Shown here: one piece after another, positions 53,871 through 61,686 of the stretch
Layout: each line of letters begins with the position of its first letter
Numbering within the stretch: the first letter of the stretch is position 1
NCBI GenBank assembly: GCA_030747175.1
Contig: JASLLE010000005.1
Coordinates: forward strand, 1 to 64,000
Source: Dehalococcoidia bacterium
Lineage (GTDB): Bacteria > Chloroflexota > Dehalococcoidia > Lucifugimonadales > Lucifugimonadaceae
Length of the DNA: 64,000 nt
Direction: 5' to 3'
Notes under the pieces: model-generated
The model's input: the letters and a program-made list of their open reading frames with translations, nothing else
What the model was told of the DNA's origin: nothing
The model's database searches: none
Position numbers and translations under genes: made by a program

Positions 53871-55364
53871 ATGTCGCCCGTCAAAGACAAGTACGATGTC
53901 GTCGTGGTCGGCGCAGGCAACGCTGCCTTGAGCGCCGCCATCGCCGCGCATCTTGGTGGCGCAAGCGTACTGGTGCTTGAGAAAGCGCCCGAGGCGGCGC
54001 GGGGCGGCAACTCATACTTCACGGGCGGAGCAGTTCGATTTCCGTACGATGATCTGGATGACCTGATCCCGCTGCTCGGCGAGATATCGGACAGCGAGCG
54101 GGAGCAGATCGACGTCGGGTCATACCCTCGCAGCGCCTTCTACGATGACCTGATGCGCGTCACCGGCGGCAAGTCCGACCCGGAGCTGGCGGAAGTTCTC
54201 GTGAACAACGCCCACGACACGGCCGTCTGGCTCCGGGAGCAGGGCGTCCGCTGGGGTCTCATGTACAGCCGCCAGTCGTTCAAAGTGGACGGCGTCTACA
54301 AGTTCTGGGGTGGGCTCGCCTGCGAGACCGTCGGCGCCGGCAAAGGCCTGGTTGATTCGCTTTTCGACCGCACTGTGGACCTGGGCATCGATATCGCGTA
54401 CGGGACCATGGGCGACCACCTCCTGATCGACCAGCAGGGCGGAATACGGGGCATTGCGCTGCGTGGCCCGGACGGCCTCACGAAGGTCGCTGCCTCATCG
54501 GTGGTGCTCGCCTCCGGTGGCTTCGAGGCCAACGCCGAGATGCGCACCCGGTACCTGGGTCCGGGCTGGGACATGGCCAAGGTCCGTGGCACCCGGTACA
54601 ACACCGGGGACGGCATCCGCATGGCCCTGGAGATCGGTGCTCGCTCGCACGGGCATTACAGCGGCTGTCACGCCGTTGCGTGGGACGCGGGAGCGCCGGA
54701 CGAAGGCGGGGACCGAAACATCGCCGACCTGTTCCAGAAGCACTCGTACCCGCTTGGCCTGATCGTCAACGTGAACGGCGAGCGTTTCGTGGACGAGGGC
54801 GCGGACTTCCGCAACTACACCTACGCCAAGTACGGCAAGGAGATCCTGAACCAGCCGAACCGGCTGGCATTCCAGGTGTTCGATTCACAGGTCACGGACA
54901 TGCTGCGGGACGAATATCACATCCGTGAGACGACCAAGTTCGAGGCGAACACAATCCGGGACCTGGCCATCGGGCTGGACATCGACGCTGATGCACTGGA
55001 ACGCACCGTTTCCGACTACAACGCCGCCGTGCAGGACACGCATTACAACCCGGCGGTTCTGGACGGTAAGACGACCGTCGGGATCACGCCGGAGAAGACC
55101 AACTGGGCCCTCCGCCTGGATAAACCCCCATACACCGGATACGCCGTTACCTGTGGCATTACGTTTACATTCGGCGGACTCAAGATCGACACCACGGGTC
55201 GTGTCATCGACACACAGGATCAACCGATTCCCGGGCTGTACGCGGCGGGCGAGCTGGTCGGTGGGATCTTCTACGAGAACTACCCGGGCGGCTCCGGCAT
55301 CACGAACGGTTTCGTTTTCGGCAAGATCGCCGGTACGGGCGCCGCAGAGCACGCCACGGCATGA
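53871..55364 (+). CDS. FAD-dependent tricarballylate dehydrogenase-like (TcuA/fumarate reductase family) flavoprotein
   Basis: This 497-residue flavoprotein has the dinucleotide fold V-V-V-G-A-G-N-A-A-L-S-A-A, R-G-G-N-S-Y-F-T-G-G-A, an A-S-G-G-F-E-A-N strand and C-terminal F-G-G-L-K-I-D, G-L-Y-A-A-G-E and G-S-G-I-T-N-G-F-V-F-G. The closest named type I recognise is TcuA, which oxidises tricarballylate to aconitate; ketosteroid dehydrogenases and urocanate reductases share the fold. There is no signal peptide, so it is cytosolic. GGAGAG precedes the ATG. It overlaps the PAP2 gene by 4 nt. Confidence 0.88.
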   Translation: MSPVKDKYDVVVVGAGNAALSAAIAAHLGGASVLVLEKAPEAARGGNSYFTGGAVRFPYDDLDDLIPLLGEISDSEREQIDVGSYPRSAFYDDLMRVTGGKSDPELAEVLVNNAHDTAVWLREQGVRWGLMYSRQSFKVDGVYKFWGGLACETVGAGKGLVDSLFDRTVDLGIDIAYGTMGDHLLIDQQGGIRGIALRGPDGLTKVAASSVVLASGGFEANAEMRTRYLGPGWDMAKVRGTRYNTGDGIRMALEIGARSHGHYSGCHAVAWDAGAPDEGGDRNIADLFQKHSYPLGLIVNVNGERFVDEGADFRNYTYAKYGKEILNQPNRLAFQVFDSQVTDMLRDEYHIRETTKFEANTIRDLAIGLDIDADALERTVSDYNAAVQDTHYNPAVLDGKTTVGITPEKTNWALRLDKPPYTGYAVTCGITFTFGGLKIDTTGRVIDTQDQPIPGLYAAGELVGGIFYENYPGGSGITNGFVFGKIAGTGAAEHATA

Positions 55365-56068
55365 GCCAGGGGCCGGATGAGGCTGCTCCAGTTCGTGCTG
55401 GTTTGCTGCGCTGGCTTCCCGCTATCGCGATAACGGCGGCGATGGCGATCGCGGTCACGCTCGTCATCCGCAGCAATGAGTTGTTGGACGGCGAGAGGAC
55501 GCTGACGCGCTGGTTCAGCGACCTTGACGTGATCGGGATTCGGTCCCTCGTGGACGTTCTCGACTTTATCTCCAGAGATGAAATCGCTCCGGTAGTGTTC
55601 GTTGTGATCTTCCCGATCGCGTGGCGGACATGGGGCCGTTACGCGGCGCTCACTTACATCGCTACCGGCGGCATCACGGCGCTGACCCGGATCACGGACC
55701 TGGCGTCACGGCCGCGGCCGACCGAAGACCTCCAGTGGACCGAGGCGGTGTTCGGCGCCGGCGGCTACCCGAGCGGCCACGTCATATACGCGGTGCTGGT
55801 ATTCGGCATACTCGCCTATCTTGCGGGCAGATACATGACCCCGGGCCGGCCCCGCACGGCGCTGCGAGTCCTCCTCGTGATGCTCGTGGTCACGATGGGT
55901 CCGGCAAGAGTGATAAACCTGGACCACTGGGCGGGAGATGTTATCGGTTCATACCTGCTCGCCCTGCCGTTCCTACTAACCGCCATCTGGCTGCACCCCC
56001 GGCTCCCGGGATGGCTGTCTGGCCTGCCGAGGATCAGAAAATTGATCGGGGCTGACCGGGAGGTGTGA
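55361..56068 (+). CDS. PAP2-family membrane phosphatase
   Basis: This 235-residue protein has about six hydrophobic helices and the phosphatase signature: S-R-P-R-P-T-E-D (motif 1), G-Y-P-S-G-H-V (motif 2) and A-R-V-I-N-L-D-H-W-A-G-D (motif 3, with Ala in place of the usual Ser before Arg). Such enzymes dephosphorylate undecaprenyl pyrophosphate or phosphatidic acid at the membrane. The ATGA overlap couples it to the flavoprotein gene although their functions seem unrelated. Repeat-rich DNA follows. Confidence 0.9.
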   Translation: MSQGPDEAAPVRAGLLRWLPAIAITAAMAIAVTLVIRSNELLDGERTLTRWFSDLDVIGIRSLVDVLDFISRDEIAPVVFVVIFPIAWRTWGRYAALTYIATGGITALTRITDLASRPRPTEDLQWTEAVFGAGGYPSGHVIYAVLVFGILAYLAGRYMTPGRPRTALRVLLVMLVVTMGPARVINLDHWAGDVIGSYLLALPFLLTAIWLHPRLPGWLSGLPRIRKLIGADREV

Positions 56069-56485
56069 ACCCTTCTCTCGGCGGGAGAACGCTGGGATGA
56101 GGGAGAAGGTACGTAACGACAAGTACAGACGCCCGGAACGGAGGCTCGCTCTATAAAGACCCCTCCGCTTCGGTCGGGATGGGCATATATGCCCGGGATG
56201 ACATTTCGGACGGTTGATTGTTAGTCAGAGCGAGCGAGTGGTCTACGATTCCCCCTCTCCCGGTGGGAGAGGGTTGGAGTGAGGGAGGTTAAAGGTCCAT
56301 CCTGGCACTGCTCATGGCCCGGAACGATTAACCACTCCCGTACCCCCCTCCAGATCCAGGGGGGTAGATAAGAACCCCTTCAAGACAGCAGCAACGGCGA
56401 CTCCTCGCCAGCTACCAAAACCACCTAAACTCTCTTACCTGCACCGCTTTAACGCAGCTCGCCACATTCAACATAAGGACCGCAC
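56069..56485. repeat. Repeat-rich spacer (REP-like fragments, palindrome, hairpin)
   Basis: I see no gene. The spacer contains a diverged family A arm pair (CTCTCGGCGGGAGA near 56075), the palindrome GGGCATATATGCCC at 56181-56194 followed by GGGATGACA (shared with 1593-1606), and a second family A end with CCCTCTCCCGGTGGGAGAGG at 56251-56270. A hairpin of TACCCCCCT (56341-56349) and AGGGGGGTA (56358-56366) follows. The latter may end transcription of the flavoprotein/PAP2 unit. Confidence 0.75.
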
Positions 56486-58105
56486 GTGACAGACCGCCGG
56501 AGTTACTGGGCATGGGGCATGGAGTCCCAGGAGCCGACGCCCGCAAAACGTGAAGCCGCGGCGAAGGCGATGTCGGAGCGATTCGGCGTTCCTCTCAACA
56601 CCGTGCAGCCGCGCTCCGTGGATCAACTTGACCTGCGTCCGTCCCGTATTACACCTCCGGCGACGCTGTCGGAGATAACAACCACCGACACGTACGAACG
56701 CGCCTTCCACACCTACGGGCACAGTTTCCGGGACCGCGTGCGCAAGTTCGCCGCCGACTTCACGAATCCGCCTGATGTTGTTGCGTACCCTCGGAATGAA
56801 GCCGATGTCGCAGCGCTGCTGGACTGGTGCGGCAGCGCGGGATACGCGACCACGCCCTTCGGCGGCGGATCGTCGGTGGTTGGCGGCGTCGAAGCGCCCG
56901 AGGGCTACGACGGCATCGTGACGATAGACATGACGCGCATGGATCGGGTACTTGAGGTCGACGATGTTTCAAGGGCTGTGCACGTGCAGGCCGGCGCGCT
57001 CGGCCCGGTGCTTGAGGCGCAGCTAAAGCCTCACGGATTCACGATGCGACACTTCCCGCAGAGCTTTGAATATTCAACCGTCGGCGGCTGGATCGTCACA
57101 CGCTCCGGCGGCCACTACGCCACCAACGAAACCCGGATCGACGAGTTTGTCGAATCGATCCGCATGATGACCCCGGCCGGCCCGTGGGAATCGTTCCGTC
57201 TTCCCGGGAGCGGCGCGGGGCCGAGCCCGGACCGGCTTGCGCTCGGAAGTGAGGGCATCCTCGGGGTCGTCACGGAGGCCTGGATGCGCATACAGGGCCG
57301 GCCACGCTTCCGGGCGTCCACGGGGATCTCGTTCCCGTCGCTGGAGTCGGTGTCCGAGGCCGCTCGCGGCATAGCGCAGGCCAAGCTCTGGCCCGCCAAC
57401 CTGCGCGTGCTGGACCCCGGAGAAGGAGCGGCGATGGCGGGACTGGACGGCAAGACCGCCATCCTGATCGTCGGGTTTGAATCGGCCGACGTTCCGCAGG
57501 ACGCGTTCATACGCGAGGCGGTGTCCATAGCCCGAGACGCGGGAGGAGAGGTGGACGACGACGAGATAGTGATTTCACCGGCTCCCTACGGAGCAATAAC
57601 GAGCAGTGATGCCGCCGGACGGCAGGGGGCGGTTGGCGCATGGCGTGAGGCCTTCATAAGCCTGCCCTACGACTGGAACGACATCACCGGCCTCGGCATC
57701 ATCGCGGACACGTTTGAAACGTCCATCACGTGGGACCGGTGGCCGGAGTTCGACCGCGCTGTTCGCGGCGCCATGCAGGACGCCATGGATCGCGTCTGTG
57801 GTGGCGGAACCGTGACGGCCCGCTTCACGCACATCTATCCGGACGGCCCCGCCCCTTACTACTCGTTCACGGTGCTCGGAAAGCCCGGCTCGGAATTGTC
57901 CCAGTGGGCGGAGATCAAGACGGCCGCGTCGGACGCGGTGATCGCCGCCGGGGGTACCATCACCCACCACCACGCCGTCGGGCGCGATCATCGGCCCTGG
58001 TACGACAGGCAGCGGCCTGAGCCGTTTGCGGCCGCGCTCAAGGCGGCGAAGAAAGCCGTCGATCCATCAAGTATCCTCAACCCCGGCGTCTTGATAGACC
58101 CGTAA
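56486..58105 (+). CDS. FAD-binding oxidase, alkyldihydroxyacetonephosphate synthase-like
   Basis: This 539-residue PCMH/VAO-family flavoprotein starts with W-A-W-G and A-M-S-E-R-F-G, as in AGPS homologues. R-H-S-F/H-S-F-R-D region, P-P-D-V-V-A-Y-P-R, the FAD loop P-F-G-G-G-S-S-V-V-G-G-V and G-S-E-G-I-L-G-V-V-T-E-A follow. The C-terminus has the H-H-H-A-V-G-R-D-H segment that in AGPS lies in the active site. True AGPS makes ether lipid precursors; many bacterial relatives are D-2-hydroxyacid or lactate-type dehydrogenases, so the role is open. The start is GTG with AAGGA upstream. Confidence 0.88.
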   Translation: MTDRRSYWAWGMESQEPTPAKREAAAKAMSERFGVPLNTVQPRSVDQLDLRPSRITPPATLSEITTTDTYERAFHTYGHSFRDRVRKFAADFTNPPDVVAYPRNEADVAALLDWCGSAGYATTPFGGGSSVVGGVEAPEGYDGIVTIDMTRMDRVLEVDDVSRAVHVQAGALGPVLEAQLKPHGFTMRHFPQSFEYSTVGGWIVTRSGGHYATNETRIDEFVESIRMMTPAGPWESFRLPGSGAGPSPDRLALGSEGILGVVTEAWMRIQGRPRFRASTGISFPSLESVSEAARGIAQAKLWPANLRVLDPGEGAAMAGLDGKTAILIVGFESADVPQDAFIREAVSIARDAGGEVDDDEIVISPAPYGAITSSDAAGRQGAVGAWREAFISLPYDWNDITGLGIIADTFETSITWDRWPEFDRAVRGAMQDAMDRVCGGGTVTARFTHIYPDGPAPYYSFTVLGKPGSELSQWAEIKTAASDAVIAAGGTITHHHAVGRDHRPWYDRQRPEPFAAALKAAKKAVDPSSILNPGVLIDP

Positions 58106-58140
58106 GCCAGCTAACAACAGAGAGCCAAAGGGACCCACAA

Positions 58141-58428
58141 ATGGCCGTCTACTCCGTTTCAGACATCACCGTCAAAGACCCCGAGGCGTACAGGGAATAC
58201 ATGGCGCTGGCGGCGCCGCTCGTCGAGAAGTTCGGCGGCCGTTACCTCGTGCGAGGCGGCCAGGTGACTCCGGGCGAAGGCGGATGGGTGCCCAACCGCG
58301 TGGTCATCCTTGAGTTCCCGGACGACGAGTCGATGGTGGCCTTCAGAACCTCACCGGAGTATGCGCCGGTCGGCGAGATTCGTCACAGGGCCGCCGACAC
58401 GAAATCATTCAAAGTTGAAGGCGTGTAG
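58141..58428 (+). CDS. DUF1330 protein, copy 1
   Basis: This 95-residue dimeric alpha/beta-barrel (ferredoxin-like) family protein is recognised by D-P-E-A-Y-R-E-Y, K-F-G-G-R-Y-L-V-R-G-G, V-I-L-E-F-P-D and S-P-E-Y-A-P-V-G-E-I-R. No biochemical function is established for the family, which often accompanies catabolic genes. AGGGA precedes the ATG. It lies 35 bp after the FAD oxidase and is followed by a paralogue. Confidence 0.92.
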   Translation: MAVYSVSDITVKDPEAYREYMALAAPLVEKFGGRYLVRGGQVTPGEGGWVPNRVVILEFPDDESMVAFRTSPEYAPVGEIRHRAADTKSFKVEGV

Positions 58429-58473
58429 CCAGACTCGGTTCGTGACTTCTGATCAGTCAGGGAAGTGTACTAA

Positions 58474-58761
58474 TTGTCCGTTTACATAATTGCCGACATA
58501 GAGATTAAAGACGAAGCGGCGTACAGGGAGTACCAGGCACTGGTTCCGGCCACGATCGAAATGTACGGGGGCAAGTACCTGGTCCGCGGCGGGGAGGCGA
58601 CGGTCGTCGAGGGCGATTGGGCCACGAACCGGGTTGTTGTGCTGGAGTTTCCGGATGCCGAGACGGCGCAGCGATGGGCCACGTCCCCGGAGTACGCGCC
58701 GGTAGCGGAGATCAGGCATCGCGCAGCTAACTCAAAGGCGATCATCGTGGAGGGGGTCTAG
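58474..58761 (+). CDS. DUF1330 protein, copy 2
   Basis: This 95-residue paralogue of the preceding gene has the same length and layout: D-E-A-A-Y-R-E-Y, G-G-K-Y-L-V-R-G-G, V-V-L-E-F-P-D and S-P-E-Y-A-P-V-A-E-I-R. The start is TTG with AGGGA upstream. The two copies differ mainly in the helix after the first strand. They are the last genes of the catabolic cluster. Confidence 0.9.
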   Translation: MSVYIIADIEIKDEAAYREYQALVPATIEMYGGKYLVRGGEATVVEGDWATNRVVVLEFPDAETAQRWATSPEYAPVAEIRHRAANSKAIIVEGV

Positions 58762-58802
58762 GCGAATCACCGTACGGGCGGATTGGTATCCGCCCGACGC
58801 CC

Positions 58803-58823
58803 GTCCTTCGAGAACCTCAGGAG
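58803..58823. repeat. Dispersed short repeat, family B, copy 5
   Basis: GTCCTTCGAGAACCTCAGGAG lies just upstream of the GNAT start codon and may overlap its ribosome-binding region. It is the only copy this close to a start. Confidence 0.6.
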
Positions 58824-58829
58824 ACGGGC

Positions 58830-59357
58830 GTGACTCCGATCAACATCTCGTTCAGGCCACTGGCCGTTTCCGATCTCGATAACGTCGTGGTCTGGGCGCG
58901 GGAAGAAGAGGTCGCCTTCTGGTGGCACGAAACCGACTCGACGGAGGACGTGCTTCGCGCTAAATGGGAAGCGCGTGCCCGGAGCGAAGATGAGAAGACG
59001 CGTATCTTCATCATCAGCGTAGATACCGCCGACATCGGCGTGATACAGACATACCGGCTCGCCGACTACCCGGATCATGCCGCCGAAGTCCAGCTTCCCG
59101 ATTCCTCGGGTATTGACGTCTTCATTGGGATTCCCGAATGGCGAGATCGCGGAGTCGGGACCGCTATCGTTCGTCAGTTCGTGGCAGAAGTGGTGTTCGC
59201 TGATCAGTCAGTGCAACGCTGCGCGATCGATCCTGAGCCAGAAAATCGGCGCGCCATCCGCGCCTATGAAAAGGCGGGGTTCCAGCACGTCCGGTCTTAT
59301 CGGTCACAAGCCAACGACGTGGATGTTTACCTGATGGCCACGGAGCGCGCTGATTAG
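58830..59357 (+). CDS. GNAT-family N-acetyltransferase
   Basis: This 175-residue acetyltransferase begins I-S-F-R-P-L and has the acetyl-CoA motif region I-P-E-W-R-D-R-G-V-G-T-A-I-V-R, then R-C-A-I-D-P-E-P-E-N-R-R-A-I-R-A-Y-E-K-A-G-F. The pattern resembles the AAC(6')/RimJ-type branch that acts on amines of small molecules or proteins. The start is GTG. It is the last plus-strand gene before a family A repeat and the minus-strand block. Confidence 0.9.
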   Translation: MTPINISFRPLAVSDLDNVVVWAREEEVAFWWHETDSTEDVLRAKWEARARSEDEKTRIFIISVDTADIGVIQTYRLADYPDHAAEVQLPDSSGIDVFIGIPEWRDRGVGTAIVRQFVAEVVFADQSVQRCAIDPEPENRRAIRAYEKAGFQHVRSYRSQANDVDVYLMATERAD

Positions 59358-59360
59358 TTG

Positions 59361-59488
59361 CCCCCCTCCCGGTGGGAGAGGGTTGGGGTGAGGGAGGTTA
59401 GAGGTCTGGGACCGAACGTTTTTTATTTGATGGACGGTCTATCGGTGAAGGTCCCTCGTCCTTCCGGGTCCGGAAGGATCGGGATGAC
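59361..59488. repeat. REP-like element, family A, inverted full copy
   Basis: Reading on the plus strand it starts CCCCCTCCCGGTGGGAGAGG and GTTGGGGTGAGGGAGG, and ends with TCGGTGAAGGTCCCTCGTCC and GGAAGGATCGGGATGAC. This is the reverse complement order of the tandem unit at 33292-33420. The central part has diverged. Confidence 0.75.
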
Positions 59489-59521
59489 ATGGTGGGCCAG
59501 GCGTGGGACCCATCGGCACTT

Positions 59522-59719
59522 TCACTCCCGGTCAAAATCCACGCTGCGTAGATCGCGCGTCGGGCGGGTCAGGTGCCCTTCGATCACAGGCCCTCCGGAC
59601 CGTTTCTCCGCCCGCTGATGGTAGTAACGTCGGCCTATGTACGCGATGAAACGCGGCAATCCCCACCGTATTAACGGGAACAAAATGATCGGGACGAGGA
59701 TTCGTAGAAAAACGCCCAT
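59522..59719 (-). CDS. Small membrane protein, unknown
   Basis: This 65-residue protein starts at the ATG at 59719. One N-terminal hydrophobic helix (V-F-L-R-I-L-V-P-I-I-L-F-P-L-I-R-W) is followed by a basic, polar tail with Y-Y-H-Q-R-A-E-K-R. The frame extends upstream, but only this part has protein-like composition, and it starts 11 bp after the HEPN stop. Short single-helix proteins like this are common but unassigned. Confidence 0.55.
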   Translation of the reverse strand: MGVFLRILVPIILFPLIRWGLPRFIAYIGRRYYHQRAEKRSGGPVIEGHLTRPTRDLRSVDFDRE

Positions 59720-59730
59720 TGGTGGTCCGC

Positions 59731-60150
59731 TCAGCCCGGGAGCTGGTCGATCCGTTCTCGTGAGAACTGGTTGATGTCCCGTGCGATCTCCAGTGCACGC
59801 TCTGAATCGTACGCCTCGTAGACCTCCGCTGGCACGCCTCCCGGCAGCCCGCCCGGGTAGCGTGCGCCGGAGTAATGTTTGTCTAACAGGGGACCGATCG
59901 ATTTCATGAAATCGAACGACGGCTCTACGGCCATGGCGTCCTCGCACAGATCTGCCAGCGAATGGCCCCAGACCATCTCCGCCCCCCGGGCGAGTAGATA
60001 GCCGGTCACCGCCTTCTCGGCGGACTGGTGACACAGGAAGCACGCCAGAGCGTGCCTGCCGGAAGCCGCGACAAATTCCGCATCCGCTAGATCAGTGGCC
60101 GACTGCGTCATCCATCTTTCGGCGTTCTTGAGCGCTGCCGGATCAGCCAA
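59731..60150 (-). CDS. HEPN-domain protein
   Basis: This 139-residue helical protein starts A-E-R-W-M-T-Q-S-A-T-D-L-A-D-A, followed by F-L-C-H-Q-S-A-E-K-A-V-T-G-Y-L, the HEPN signature, and K-H-Y-S-G-A-R-Y-P-G-G. HEPN proteins paired with MNT nucleotidyltransferases form toxin-antitoxin modules in which the nucleotidyltransferase modifies the HEPN RNase. The R-x4-6-H RNase motif is not obvious here. The TTG start, with GGAGAGG upstream, overlaps the end of the nucleotidyltransferase gene by 8 nt. Confidence 0.88.
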   Translation of the reverse strand: MADPAALKNAERWMTQSATDLADAEFVAASGRHALACFLCHQSAEKAVTGYLLARGAEMVWGHSLADLCEDAMAVEPSFDFMKSIGPLLDKHYSGARYPGGLPGGVPAEVYEAYDSERALEIARDINQFSRERIDQLPG

Positions 60151-60481
60151 TGATCACCTCTCCGTCACGTTCAACGGCCACGAGCAGGGGATCGGTCTCG
60201 ACCAGCTCCTCGTACTCTTCGGGCGTGTAGACGAAAAAACTCGTATCCAGCCGCGGCCGGAGATGCGTCACCCAGAAATCAGACCTCCGGTGGAACTTCT
60301 CGTCCGTCACCTGGACAACCACCAGTTCCAGCGCCGTCTCCGGCGTCACGCGCCCAACCGCCAGGTCACCGGTGAGCGCGACGCGCATCGCTCCCAGCGG
60401 CGGCATTTCGATTCGGAGCCGTTCGAGCTCCGACTCCAGCATCTGCTTCCGCTGCCCTGCGAAGCCGTACATCATCGGCAA
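60143..60481 (-). CDS. MNT-type nucleotidyltransferase-fold protein, catalytic motif degenerate
   Basis: This 112-residue protein shows the small nucleotidyltransferase layout. The usual G-S-x-A-R-G is G-D-L-A-V-G-R, and the S-D-x-D-L-x-V catalytic box is T-A-L-E-L-V-V-V, so both metal Asp residues are missing. The C-terminus has F-F-V-Y-T-P-E-E-Y-E-E-L, typical of the family. With no Asp pair, AMP transfer to the HEPN partner is unlikely; it may act by binding only. The TTG start is 8 nt after GGAGG. It is translationally coupled to the HEPN gene. Confidence 0.75.
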   Translation of the reverse strand: MPMMYGFAGQRKQMLESELERLRIEMPPLGAMRVALTGDLAVGRVTPETALELVVVQVTDEKFHRRSDFWVTHLRPRLDTSFFVYTPEEYEELVETDPLLVAVERDGEVIIG

Positions 60482-60526
60482 GCCGCGTACCTCCAGGTTT
60501 CTGGGGCGTCTGGGCCTGATAAATCG

Positions 60527-60559
60527 AGAGGCGTCCCGAAATGTCCGGGGCGCCTCTCA
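60527..60559 (-). terminator. Terminator after the NHL-DUF1501-DUF1800 cluster
   Basis: GAGAGGCGTCCC (60527-60538) pairs with GGGGCGCCTCTC (60548-60559), 12 bp with one wobble, loop of 9 nt. In the minus-strand direction it follows the NHL gene's stop and is followed by GATTTATC, a T-containing tail. Confidence 0.75.
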
Positions 60560-60581
60560 TACAACGTCCTGTTTTCGGCGC

Positions 60582-61619
60582 CTAAACCGTGTACAGCGTC
60601 GGGTGGTTCGGGACCGGGGCGATCTCCTCCGGCGTCAACTCGTAGGCCAGCTTGTTGTAGACCTGGATCCTGTGGCTTCCGAAGTCCGGGATGTACATGC
60701 GTCCTCGGTCGTCGAAACGCACCGAGGCTGGTCCGCGCAGCCGCTTTTGCTGCTCCGTGTTCGCCATCTCCCGGTTACGCAGCACGGCGGGATTGGCCCT
60801 GACGTATATCTCGCCGCTCTTCGAGAGGGTGGCGTCGCCGATGAACTTATCGACGTACTTGCCGGCCGGGTTGAACAACTGAACCCGGTTATTGCCGCGA
60901 TCCGCTACATAGATGTCCCCGTGGTGATCGACCTCGACGCCGGCCGGCCGGTGAAACTCGCCATCGCCGGAGCCGGATGAGCCGAACTCCATGATGAACT
61001 CGCCGCCCGCCGTAAACCGCTGCACACGGTCGTTGTGCCAGTCCGCCACGAGGATGTCGCCCTCGCCCGTCACCGTGATGCCCCAGGGCATGTCGAACTC
61101 GCCCGGGCCACTCCCCTTCGAACCAAAGCTCGACAGGAACCTGCCGTCCTTGGTGAACCTCTGAACGCGGTGATTGAGGGTATCGACCACAAGCAGGTTC
61201 TCGTCGGCGTCAAAAGCGATGCCAGAAGGGCGATTCAACTGGCCCTTACCGGAACCCTCCTCGCCCCATTCACCAAGGTCCGTGCCGTCCTGTCTGAACT
61301 TGATGATCTTGTGGCTGCCCTCGTCGGAAACGTAGAGCGTGCCTTCGGCGTCCCGGATCATCTGGACCGGCCAGAGCAACTTGCCGCCGCCCAGCGTGTC
61401 CAGGTCGTCATCGTCCCAGTTCGTCCGGCGGATGTTGCTTCCGCCCAGTCCCGGGCTATCCGCGCGGCACAGGACGTAAAGCTCATCGTTGTCGCCGATC
61501 ACGATGTCCATGCAGTACGTCGTCACGCGGCGCATGCCGAGCGTCGTCAGGAACGGGTAACCGGCGCGCAGGAGCGCATAGGGCGGGCTGCCGGGTTTCG
61601 TGGCCGATTTCAAAGTCAT
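60582..61619 (-). CDS. NHL-repeat beta-propeller protein
   Basis: This 345-residue protein contains about six NHL units of ~45 residues, marked by G-x-x-x-x-P-x-G-I and N-H-R-V-Q-R-F, D-R-V-Q-R-F, N-R-V-Q-L-F and H-R-I-Q-V-Y. It has no signal peptide or catalytic domain. NHL propellers bind proteins, RNA or small molecules; several secreted peptidylglycine lyases use the same fold, but the zinc ligands are not evident. GGAGAG precedes the ATG. It lies 67 bp downstream of the DUF1501 gene on the same strand and probably shares its transcript. Confidence 0.88.
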   Translation of the reverse strand: MTLKSATKPGSPPYALLRAGYPFLTTLGMRRVTTYCMDIVIGDNDELYVLCRADSPGLGGSNIRRTNWDDDDLDTLGGGKLLWPVQMIRDAEGTLYVSDEGSHKIIKFRQDGTDLGEWGEEGSGKGQLNRPSGIAFDADENLLVVDTLNHRVQRFTKDGRFLSSFGSKGSGPGEFDMPWGITVTGEGDILVADWHNDRVQRFTAGGEFIMEFGSSGSGDGEFHRPAGVEVDHHGDIYVADRGNNRVQLFNPAGKYVDKFIGDATLSKSGEIYVRANPAVLRNREMANTEQQKRLRGPASVRFDDRGRMYIPDFGSHRIQVYNKLAYELTPEEIAPVPNHPTLYTV

Positions 61620-61686
61620 GGTCGCTCTCCGAAATTCAGGGAAGTCTGGGTGCGGCTGGCGAAACTGAGGGAGTTTGTTCCCTGGT

